Part shown: in pieces, positions 4,573-9,902 of the stretch
Numbering within the stretch: the first letter of the stretch is position 1
Layout: each line of letters begins with the position of its first letter
Assembly (NCBI GenBank): GCA_030018575.1
Contig: JASEIA010000057.1
Span: 1 to 9,902, forward strand
Direction of reading: 5' to 3'
DNA length: 9,902 bases
From: Nanobdellota archaeon
GTDB lineage: Archaea; Nanobdellota; Nanobdellia; SCGC-AAA011-G17; GW2011-AR17
Program-made: the position numbers and the translations under genes
The notes under the pieces: generated by a model
Told to the model about the DNA's origin: nothing
The model's input: the letters and a program-made list of their open reading frames with translations, nothing else
Database searches by the model: none

Positions 4573-5893
4573 CTATTCAAGGCAAACAGCAATCTTTGAC
4601 CAGGCTGTTTTAAGAAATTCAAAGATTGCAGTAATAGGAGCAGGCAATACGGCTGATTTCTTCCTTCTTTATGCAGCAGGGCTTGGAATAGGAAATGTCA
4701 TCTTGTTTAATGCAGGCAGTGAGGGATTCCTGAAAAAGGATTATTCATTAATCAGCAGGATAAATTCAGATACTCAGCTTGAGACAGTTAATTCGGGTTT
4801 TGAGCCTGCATTCATTGGAAAAGTGGATGCAATAGCTGATTTCACAGATGACAAAATCTCAAAAAAAGCGGCTTTGGATTGCTGCGCAAGGCGCAATGCA
4901 AGGCTATTCGTATCCGCTTCGCCGTTGGAATCATTCTGCAATCCTTCAATTCTCTCCTCGTTGCTCTGGAGACCATCAATTGAAAATTCCCCGCTGCCAT
5001 TTTCTTCGGGATTAAAGGCTGCAATTGTTTTGGACGAAATAAGAAAAGCACTGCTTCCTTTGCCTGGAGATGAGCTAATTTCAGGAAAGCTTTATTTCAG
5101 TCTGGCTTCAAAAAGGCGCTTTTTTGAAAAGCCGTCAGTGCTTGAAATGCTCAATGAACCTGTTTTCACGCCAAAAACAGAAAGGGCATTGGTGATAGGC
5201 GCAGGGGGAATAGGCACTTATGTTGCATTGAACCTTGCGCTTTTGGGAATTCCAATGGAAATATACGATGGGGATAAAGTAGAGCCTACAAATCTCAACA
5301 GGCAGGTGTTTTATTATGACTCAATCGGAAAAAACAAGGCAAAGGCGCTTAAGGAAAAGCTTGAAGCGCTTGTCAATGCGAACATAAAAGCAAACAGCTT
5401 TAATTTTGATGAAAAGCAATGGAAGAAAACAGATTACAGCGCTGTATTCTCCTGCGTTGACAGCTGGCAAGCAAGGAAAATTATCAATGCATATGCCCTG
5501 AAGAACAATCTCCCCCTAATAGATGCAGGCGTGGGGCCTTTCACAGCAAGGCTTGATATCTGCAATAAAAATGCCTGCCTTGAATGCAGGAGGGGAAAAA
5601 TAGATGAGAAAAAATCAGAAGGCGTGTTCGCTGGTGCTCTCGGCCTCCCTTCGCACGGTTCGGAAGGGGGCTGTGCATCGCTTCAGGAATCAAATGTTGT
5701 GATGTGCAATGCATTCATCGGCGCAATGGCTGCTGCCGAGTTTTATGCAATGCAATTGTCAAGGGAAAACAGCGGCAAGCAGCTTTTATATTTCTCAAAA
5801 AAGTCGTTGAAGGAAAAAGTTTGGCTGCTTGAAACTGAAAAGCAATGCAATGCAGGCTGCGAATGTTCCTGCCACAGGAGAAAAAATGCATGA
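4544..5893 (+). CDS. Tandem ThiF/E1-like activating enzyme
   Basis: There are two Rossmann/ThiF repeats. The first (about 27-200) keeps the glycine-rich loop only in part (IGAGNTADFF) and lacks the NLNRQ and nucleotide-handling residues, so it is probably inactive. The second (about 214-405) is complete: GAGGIG at 219-224, D242-G-D244, N250-L-N-R253-Q254, K263/K265 and D306. It also has C345-x2-C348 for zinc and C377 in GGCAS as the likely thioester cysteine, before a NVVMCNAFIGAMAAAEF helix. A Cys-rich tail (C435, C439, C441, C443) may complete the zinc site. An inactive plus an active half is the design of eukaryotic ubiquitin E1. The role is to adenylate the C-terminus of a modifier and load it for the E2 next door. 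The start is ambiguous: the ATG at 4544 has no Shine-Dalgarno site, while a TTG at 4565 has GGTGG 6 nt upstream and an 8-nt overlap like the neighbours. Confidence 0.88.
   Translation: MKKRWQTLADYSRQTAIFDQAVLRNSKIAVIGAGNTADFFLLYAAGLGIGNVILFNAGSEGFLKKDYSLISRINSDTQLETVNSGFEPAFIGKVDAIADFTDDKISKKAALDCCARRNARLFVSASPLESFCNPSILSSLLWRPSIENSPLPFSSGLKAAIVLDEIRKALLPLPGDELISGKLYFSLASKRRFFEKPSVLEMLNEPVFTPKTERALVIGAGGIGTYVALNLALLGIPMEIYDGDKVEPTNLNRQVFYYDSIGKNKAKALKEKLEALVNANIKANSFNFDEKQWKKTDYSAVFSCVDSWQARKIINAYALKNNLPLIDAGVGPFTARLDICNKNACLECRRGKIDEKKSEGVFAGALGLPSHGSEGGCASLQESNVVMCNAFIGAMAAAEFYAMQLSRENSGKQLLYFSKKSLKEKVWLLETEKQCNAGCECSCHRRKNA
5645..5670 (+). repeat. Short palindromic element inside the E1-like gene
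   Basis: CTCCCTTC/GAAGGGGG pairs over 8 bp (one G-T) around a 10-nt loop, GCACGGTTCG. The segment is GC- and CG-rich compared with the gene around it. It encodes about LPSHGSEGG, just before the candidate catalytic cysteine. Its core matches the PIN insertion: TTCGCACGG-Y-TCG-R-AA with only two differences, both transitions. I infer an in-frame insertion of the same small element family; chance is not excluded. Confidence 0.45.
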
Positions 5894-6296
5894 AAAGGAA
5901 ATTATGAACATGCTGAGAAAGGATGCAAGGCTGACAATGAGGCAGGCTGCATCATCATTGGGCTATTCAAGGCATGCTGTTTCCAAGGTATTCCGCAGGG
6001 CGTTAAGGCAGGCGGGCAGGTTCACGATAATCCCTGATTTCAGGCAAATGGGGTTTGAAATACACGTGCTTTTTCTTCTTGAGCCAAGGACAATAAGGCT
6101 TGTAAAGTTCCTGAAGCAGGATTTGAATGTAAACTCAGTTTTTGGCTGCAGGGGAAGCTATTCCCTTATGGCATATGCAATATTCCGCAATATGCGGCAG
6201 TTCGCTGACTTTGACGACAGGGTTTCCAGGCTTTGCGCAAGGAAAAGGATACATTTCATAGTGGAGGAGGTGAAGCAGGAAGATGCCTTTATCTGA
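5886..6296 (+). CDS. Lrp/AsnC-family transcriptional regulator
   Basis: The protein has 136 residues. It has an N-terminal winged helix-turn-helix (about 2-44; recognition helix around LGYSRHAVSKVFRRAL) and a C-terminal RAM/AsnC ligand-binding domain (about 53-128; DFRQMGFEIHVLFLLEPRT then VFGCRGSYSLMAYAIF). Family members form dimers or octamers and act as local or global regulators, often sensing amino acids. The start at 5886 has AGGAG about 5 nt upstream and overlaps the E1-like stop by 8 nt, which places it firmly in the ubiquitin-like operon. The longer frame from 5829 is rejected because the Shine-Dalgarno site and HTH begin here. Control of its own operon is a reasonable guess, but no operator was identified. 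Confidence 0.8.
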   Translation: MHEKEIMNMLRKDARLTMRQAASSLGYSRHAVSKVFRRALRQAGRFTIIPDFRQMGFEIHVLFLLEPRTIRLVKFLKQDLNVNSVFGCRGSYSLMAYAIFRNMRQFADFDDRVSRLCARKRIHFIVEEVKQEDAFI

Positions 6297-6954
6297 AAAG
6301 CTTAAGAAAATAAAATATCCCCTTCTTGCGGTTTTGGCAGCAGGCTCGATAGGCACTGCTGTATTTTTAGGAATAAATTGCAATAACAGCAAAACAAATC
6401 AACAGGAAACAGCGCATATCGAACCATATCAGCAGGCGCTTGAGAAATTTGCAGAATGCGAAACATACCTTATTGACGAAAAGTTTGAAAAAGCAAATGA
6501 GTGCAATTCTTCGCTTGCTTCTATTATTCAGGAAAACAATGAATACAGGCAAAGCATAAGCCGCCTTTCCGGGCGCTTTTCAAACAGATTGCAGGATTCC
6601 ATTGAAAACAAGTACATTTTAATGCTCAAACAGGCAGAGGCAGAGCTTGGGCTTAAGCATTACGGCCCTGCGCTGGAGCTTGCAAACAGGATTGAGAATG
6701 AGCTTGAAAAGCTGGATTTCTTTGAAAAGCAGGACGAGCTTATTTCAAAAGCAAGCGGGCTTGAAAGGAAAATAAATGATGAAAAATCAGAGAATGACGT
6801 TGATATTTCCTACATTAAGCAGTCTTATAACAGGATAAAGCAGATTTATCTTGCATTGGGCTTTGGCCGGCCTTTGTCTGACATTGCGGCTGCATTGACT
6901 TTATTATTGCCTGTTTACGGCATTGCCAGGAAGCTGAGAAAGAAGATTGCATAG
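6283..6954 (+). CDS. Membrane-anchored helical protein, last gene of the operon
   Basis: I do not recognise a family. This 223-aa protein has an N-terminal hydrophobic segment (about 12-31, after a basic SEKLKKIKY stretch), a long charged helical middle (about 45-190) that could form TPR-like or coiled-coil hairpins, and a second hydrophobic segment near the C-terminus (about 199-215) followed by basic ARKLRKK. Two membrane passes with the helical part outside the cell would fit the positive-inside rule at both ends. Cys33 follows the first segment, but LGINC is a poor lipobox. The gene overlaps the regulator by 14 nt, with GGAGGAGG about 11 nt before its ATG, so it belongs to the same transcript. 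Its role in a conjugation pathway is unknown; it could be a target, an anchor or an effector. Confidence 0.65.
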   Translation: MPLSEKLKKIKYPLLAVLAAGSIGTAVFLGINCNNSKTNQQETAHIEPYQQALEKFAECETYLIDEKFEKANECNSSLASIIQENNEYRQSISRLSGRFSNRLQDSIENKYILMLKQAEAELGLKHYGPALELANRIENELEKLDFFEKQDELISKASGLERKINDEKSENDVDISYIKQSYNRIKQIYLALGFGRPLSDIAAALTLLLPVYGIARKLRKKIA

Positions 6955-6960
6955 GCCTAT
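6951..6960. other. Palindrome containing both convergent stop codons
   Basis: ATAGGCCTAT is a perfect 10-bp palindrome. The plus-strand gene ends with TAG at 6952-6954 and the minus-strand gene ends with TAG at 6959-6957, leaving two bases between them. No separate terminator fits here, so transcripts of the two operons probably overlap at their 3' ends. Confidence 0.6.
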
Positions 6961-7577
6961 TCAGCGCCAAGCGGAACAGGCTCTTCCTGCGGAGCTTCTG
7001 CGGTATTTTCCGTAACTGGCTCTCTTGCTTGTGCAGCAGGCTCTTCAGCAGCTGTTTGTTCAGCCTGCGCATCCGCTGCAACAGCTTTATAGGATGTTTC
7101 ACCTGTTTCTCCAGTCCCAACGAAAACCCTGAAATTTGGGATAAATGTATATTCATGGTACTTTGCAGGCATTGTTATTTCTTTATCGGAAATGCCAATC
7201 AATCCTCTGCTGTCTGTCTTGAATGTATAGTCCTCTATATTCAGGTTTGCCGCTGGAAAGTTTTTGTTGAATTCAGGCAGGTATTTTGCAAACTCTTTTG
7301 AAAATGCTTTCAGGAACTCCTGCCTGTTTTCCTTGAGCTTTTCAAGATGCCCTGCCTTGCCAAATGCCTGCTCCGCAGCCATGTCAAGGAAAAAAAGCTC
7401 TTCCTCCCCGCTGAGATATGCTTTGTACAGTTCAATCTGGCTTTGCCCGAGGTAGTCAGAAGGCGCGCCCGGCTTAAGGTCCACGCTCCTGTTAAAAAAC
7501 AGGATTACAGCAATCAGGAATGCTATTGCTGAAAATGTCAGCACAGCCATTGCCTTTCTCACGGGCACACCCCCCAT
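6957..7577 (-). CDS. Single-span secreted protein with acidic Ala/Glu/Pro tail
   Basis: The 206-aa protein has an N-terminal hydrophobic segment (about 10-28) after a short basic stretch, then a probably extracellular helical domain (GEEELFFLDMAAEQAF...LEKLKENRQEFLKAF, about 56-90), a beta-rich part (about 105-155), and a low-complexity tail from about 160 rich in Ala, Glu and Pro. I cannot name the family. It is the last gene of a four-gene minus-strand operon of small membrane-anchored proteins. The start may be GTG at 7562 rather than ATG at 7577: GTG gives a 4-nt GTGA overlap with the upstream stop, matching the next junction, and has a G-rich stretch just before it. The tail could be a linker or a surface-exposed, disordered region. 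Confidence 0.65.
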   Translation of the reverse strand: MGGVPVRKAMAVLTFSAIAFLIAVILFFNRSVDLKPGAPSDYLGQSQIELYKAYLSGEEELFFLDMAAEQAFGKAGHLEKLKENRQEFLKAFSKEFAKYLPEFNKNFPAANLNIEDYTFKTDSRGLIGISDKEITMPAKYHEYTFIPNFRVFVGTGETGETSYKAVAADAQAEQTAAEEPAAQAREPVTENTAEAPQEEPVPLGAE

Positions 7578-8173
7578 TTCATTGTTGCTGTTTTGCCATT
7601 TTTAGTGGGAACTTTGATATTAAACACCTTGCATCCTTTGTACATTCCGCTTCCTGCATAGCGCTCGTCAAAAAACATTACGTTCTTGTAGCTTGAGCAC
7701 CTTAGCTCTTCGCTCCCCGCATCATTGTAAATCCCCAGCTGCCACATAAATTCAAGCCTGGAATCTATGGCCTCCCTGAGCCGCTGTGTGCATTCCTTGC
7801 TGTCTGTGCTGACCATGCCGTAATTGCCTGAGTAAGCGGGAGGAATCTGCTTTGAGAATATCCATGGATTGTTTTCCCTGTCGTTGTCAGCTATTATCCC
7901 GAGCATTTTCCCAAATGTTATGCCTTTATCTTTTAGCAGGGGGTTTGTTTCAAACAAATAGTGAGGCATAGGGCTCCTTAATAAAGTCAGGATGTCTGCC
8001 CCGTATAACTCAGTAAGGTCGTTTGTGCTTTTTGCCGCTGAATTCCTTTTTTCAAATATTTGCCCAACTCCAACCGCGCCTATTGTTATCCCAATTATTA
8101 TAAGGGATATTATCAGGTCTGAAAAAATATCCTCTGTCTGCCCTTTTTTTGAATTGATGCCCATTTGAATCAT
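7559..8173 (-). CDS. Pilin-like precursor with class-III-type signal motif
   Basis: The 204-aa protein begins with SKKGQTED followed by a hydrophobic segment (about 17-38). The KKGQ-x-E/D pattern before the hydrophobic stretch is the hallmark of archaeal class III signal peptides cleaved by a prepilin peptidase, with the hydrophobic part forming the core of a filament. The rest contains four to five cysteines (ECTQ, RCSS, KGC, and VCP at the very end), so disulfides are possible outside the cell. The start at 8173 overlaps the upstream stop by 4 nt (ATGA) and has AGGGG just before it; an internal ATG at 8164 is an alternative. No pilus ATPase or assembly protein is in the window, so a filament role is an inference from the signal and from the neighbours. 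Confidence 0.65.
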   Translation of the reverse strand: MIQMGINSKKGQTEDIFSDLIISLIIIGITIGAVGVGQIFEKRNSAAKSTNDLTELYGADILTLLRSPMPHYLFETNPLLKDKGITFGKMLGIIADNDRENNPWIFSKQIPPAYSGNYGMVSTDSKECTQRLREAIDSRLEFMWQLGIYNDAGSEELRCSSYKNVMFFDERYAGSGMYKGCKVFNIKVPTKNGKTATMKWGVCP

Positions 8174-8757
8174 ACCCCTACGGGCATCCCCCTTAAGCTC
8201 TCTTCTATACTCTCGCGCCCTTCACGCGCCATCTGCTCTCCTGTCCTTGGCTCTTTCTGCCCGCTTAGGATATAATAATCATTGAATTCCATAATCCACC
8301 TTCCGGGTTGTTCCTGCACAACGCCCTCTTTTACAGCAATAGAAAATCTTTTTGTTTTCTCTGTGCTTTCTTCAAGCGTTCCGCTGCTGAACATATGGCT
8401 GCTGCCGCCCTGTGTTTCCTCAAATTTCATTGCGTAAGGCACGTCGGCATATTTCATGCAGCTTTTTTTAAGCTCGCTCCACGGCTGGCTTATCTTGCCC
8501 ATGTCAGCAAACCCGGGATAAATCCTGCCTGTGCTTTCATCATAATATGCAAAGCATCTTGTGGAAAACCTTGCTTCGGAAGCCATTATCTGGGCAAAAA
8601 CAGCATCCCTGTTTTCCATTGCAATCCCGTAATACTTCTGTATGGTGCCTGCCATGTAAATGAATATGAAGGCAAGCACTACAAGAACAAGTATGAAATA
8701 AAGGGTTTTTCTTGAAATGTCATAGCTCCCTCTCTTGTTTATTGAAAGCTTATTCAT
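8170..8757 (-). CDS. Single-span secreted protein with conserved CFAYYDESTGRIYPG motif
   Basis: The 195-aa protein has a short basic N-terminus (NKRG), a hydrophobic segment (about 19-37), then a region around RFSTRCFAYYDESTGRIYPG (about 63-82) and a second cysteine at 100. Cys68 and Cys100 could form a disulfide. I have the impression of similar small envelope proteins, next to pilin-like genes, in DPANN archaea, but cannot verify it. The N-terminal signal is less pilin-like than in the two flanking genes. It overlaps the upstream gene by 8 nt and the downstream one by 4 nt, so all are translated from one message. An 8-residue string near its C-terminus (185-192) also occurs in the E2-like protein. 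Confidence 0.6.
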   Translation of the reverse strand: MNKLSINKRGSYDISRKTLYFILVLVVLAFIFIYMAGTIQKYYGIAMENRDAVFAQIMASEARFSTRCFAYYDESTGRIYPGFADMGKISQPWSELKKSCMKYADVPYAMKFEETQGGSSHMFSSGTLEESTEKTKRFSIAVKEGVVQEQPGRWIMEFNDYYILSGQKEPRTGEQMAREGRESIEESLRGMPVGV

Positions 8758-9148
8758 TTGCCGCCCTCTTTATGCCATATATTCCCCTTTCCGGATTGGC
8801 ATTGAAAACAATATTGTCTTTTTTGAAAGCGCCTAATACCGAGCTTGTGCTGTAAACCTTGATTTTTTTGCATTCTTCGCTGTCATCAGAGCAGATGCCT
8901 GATATCTTGTAGTCAGGGCTAAGGGGGTACCTTGCGGTGATTTCTCCCGGGCTTGAGAGCAGCGCGCTTACCATCAGCGACAAGTCATTTTCCACATACA
9001 GCTTTCCAAGCCCTGAAAGCCCTGTGTAAGAAACAGTCACAAGAATAAGCAATATCGCAACAGCCAAGCCGATTATTATGTCAAAAAGCGTGAGAGTTTC
9101 CATCTCTTCCGCTTCCCCTTTTTTGCCCAGATGGAACTGTTTCATCAC
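8750..9148 (-). CDS. Pilin-like precursor, first gene of the envelope operon
   Basis: The 132-aa protein starts with HLGKKGEAEEMETL before a hydrophobic segment (about 22-42). KKGE is close to the class III prepilin processing site, and the Glu a few residues after the cut resembles the conserved pilin Glu. The remaining ~90 residues are soluble and include a Cys pair (ICSDDSEECKK), possibly a small disulfide loop. The start is GTG at 9148 or ATG at 9145. A TATA-like box 25-28 bp upstream and the lack of a Shine-Dalgarno site suggest a leaderless transcript. It heads the four-gene operon running down to 6957. A minor pilin or pseudopilin is the best guess. Confidence 0.65.
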   Translation of the reverse strand: MMKQFHLGKKGEAEEMETLTLFDIIIGLAVAILLILVTVSYTGLSGLGKLYVENDLSLMVSALLSSPGEITARYPLSPDYKISGICSDDSEECKKIKVYSTSSVLGAFKKDNIVFNANPERGIYGIKRAANE

Positions 9149-9167
9149 TACTATTCAAGGGGGCGGG

Positions 9168-9177
9168 AATTTAAAAA
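9168..9177 (-). promoter_or_regulatory. TATA-like box of the pilin-like operon
   Basis: The minus strand reads TTTTTAAATT, centred about 25-28 bp from the GTG/ATG start of the first pilin-like gene, in the 45-bp gap after the superoxide reductase stop. The T-run could also end the upstream transcript. Confidence 0.5.
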
Positions 9178-9193
9178 CCTAACCCTTCCACGC

Positions 9194-9574
9194 TTAATGC
9201 TTGCCTTTCCATAGCCCGTGCAGGTTGCAGTACTCCCTTGCCACTATTGACTTTGCCTTTATGCAGAATTCCGCTTCAGGCTTGTCTCCGGGCTTAAGGA
9301 ATACCTTGTAAGAAACCCCGTCTGCAATAGCCTCTATCCATTGTATGTAATGCTTCTCTTCCATCGGATGAGGCAGAGAGCCGATTTTCACTTTAAAGCC
9401 CTCTTTTGTCTTTTCAATGACAGGAACGTGCTTTTCCCTTGCAGCATCTGTCGAGTTCTCTTTCAGCAGCACCATTGGCTGGCCGCAGCAAACCAATTGC
9501 CCTGCTCCTGTGTTCACAATTTCAACAATATGCCCGCAAACATTGCATCTATAGATATCATTTAGTTTGTCCAT
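9194..9574 (-). CDS. dfx: Desulfoferrodoxin (2Fe superoxide reductase)
   Basis: This enzyme reduces superoxide to hydrogen peroxide without releasing oxygen, a typical defence of anaerobes; electrons usually come from rubredoxin. Both domains are complete in 126 residues. The N-terminal desulforedoxin-type iron site has C10-x2-C13 and C29-C30. The catalytic domain has E47-K48-H49, H69, H75 (in EEKHYIQWIE), C116 and H119 (in CNLHGLWK), the standard His4-Cys iron ligands at the standard numbering. The start is supported by an AGGAGGA Shine-Dalgarno site 4 nt upstream, overlapping the rubrerythrin stop. The gene therefore forms a two-gene unit with rubrerythrin, which would remove the peroxide it makes. 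Confidence 0.95.
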   Translation of the reverse strand: MDKLNDIYRCNVCGHIVEIVNTGAGQLVCCGQPMVLLKENSTDAAREKHVPVIEKTKEGFKVKIGSLPHPMEEKHYIQWIEAIADGVSYKVFLKPGDKPEAEFCIKAKSIVAREYCNLHGLWKGKH

Positions 9575-9578
9575 TTTG

Positions 9579-9585
9579 TCCTCCT
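9579..9585 (-). promoter_or_regulatory. Shine-Dalgarno site of the superoxide reductase gene
   Basis: AGGAGGA on the minus strand, 4 nt before the ATG at 9574, shares bases with the stop codon of the rubrerythrin gene. Translation of the two genes is probably coupled. Confidence 0.7.
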
Positions 9586-9902
9586 AGTAGCTCTCGCATT
9601 TTACCTGGTAAAACGCAATAGGATGGTCGCATGACGGGCACTTTGTTGGAGGCTCTTTCCCGATATGCACATACCCGCATTCCCTGCAAACCCATGAGAC
9701 AGGCGCCTCTTTCTTGAACAATGTGCCTGCCTTTAATTCAGCGAGCAATTTGGCATACCTCTCCTCGTGATGCTCCTCTGCCTTTGCAATCGCCCTTATC
9801 CTCCTTGCAATCTCTTTGAGCCCTTCTTTCTCTGCAGTGCCTGCATATTCAGGATAAAGCTTTGTGTGTTCCATGTTCTCGCCGTGAATTGCTTCCATCA
9901 GG
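9584..9902 (-). CDS. rbr: Rubrerythrin, C-terminal part (cut by window edge)
   Basis: Only the last ~105 codons are in the window; the reading frame is open to the edge, so the methionine near 9898 is internal. What remains is the second half of the four-helix di-iron domain (AIHGENMEHTKLYPEYA, with a Glu-x2-His pair; then AEEHHEERYAKLLAEL) followed by the rubredoxin-like domain (C-x2-CGY...CPSCDH) that carries the electron-transfer iron. Rubrerythrins reduce hydrogen peroxide to water. With the superoxide reductase gene immediately downstream, this makes a compact oxidative-stress operon. The visible iron-binding cysteines are all present. Confidence 0.93.
   Translation of the reverse strand, partial: LMEAIHGENMEHTKLYPEYAGTAEKEGLKEIARRIRAIAKAEEHHEERYAKLLAELKAGTLFKKEAPVSWVCRECGYVHIGKEPPTKCPSCDHPIAFYQVKCESY

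Noticed and set aside
8308..8715. Plus-strand 135-aa open frame opposite a pilin-like gene
   Set aside because: It is antisense to a gene with a convincing membrane anchor and operon overlaps; it is rich in Phe, Cys and His as expected for a shadow frame.
1..9902. CRISPR array, rRNA, tRNA or full-size insertion sequence
   Set aside because: No regularly spaced direct repeats, no recognisable RNA gene and no transposase or recombinase motifs were seen.

Overview
The window looks like a piece of an archaeal genome, most likely from a small-genome DPANN-type anaerobe. The lineage is an inference from three things. Several starts sit 25-28 bp downstream of an A/T-rich TATA-like box (leaderless transcripts). 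Other genes have strong GGAGG Shine-Dalgarno sites with short overlaps between genes. The gene content also fits: a ribbon-helix-helix/PIN toxin-antitoxin pair, an Lrp-type regulator, class-III-signal-like pilin precursors, and superoxide reductase with rubrerythrin.

Left part (1-980): a ribbon-helix-helix antitoxin gene (+) converges on a broken PIN-domain toxin gene (-). The PIN gene carries a one-base frameshift, a 45-bp in-frame insertion bounded by a 6-bp direct repeat, and a lost 3' end. The antitoxin also seems to have lost its tail, so this looks like a rearranged, decayed module. A roughly 265-bp spacer with three hairpins in tandem follows.

Positions 981-1712 encode a membrane protein that resembles a pore-less voltage-sensor domain with a basic helical tail. 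A perfect 18-bp palindrome plus T-run follows it.

The core (1841-6954, +) is a tightly overlapping six-gene operon: an unrecognised 140-aa protein, a JAB/MPN (JAMM) metalloprotease, an E2-like protein with a His-Pro...Cys motif, a tandem ThiF/E1-like protein (degenerate first half, complete second half), an Lrp/AsnC-family regulator, and a membrane-anchored helical protein. E1 + E2 + JAMM protease in one operon is the signature of a ubiquitin-like conjugation and deconjugation pathway. The first gene stands where the modifier would be expected, but it has no Gly-Gly end, so the identity of the modifier is open. This is the most interesting system here.

The right part (9902-6957, -) has two units. 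The first is rubrerythrin (cut by the window edge) followed by 2Fe-superoxide reductase, an oxidative-stress pair. The second is a four-gene overlapping operon of small single-span secreted proteins, at least two with KKG(Q/E) class-III-like signal motifs, probably pilus- or envelope-associated. It converges on the ubiquitin-like operon with only two bases between the stop codons.

A short GC-rich motif around TTCGCACGG recurs in the PIN insertion and, in frame, inside the E1-like gene. It may mark a family of tiny palindromic elements that insert into coding sequence.
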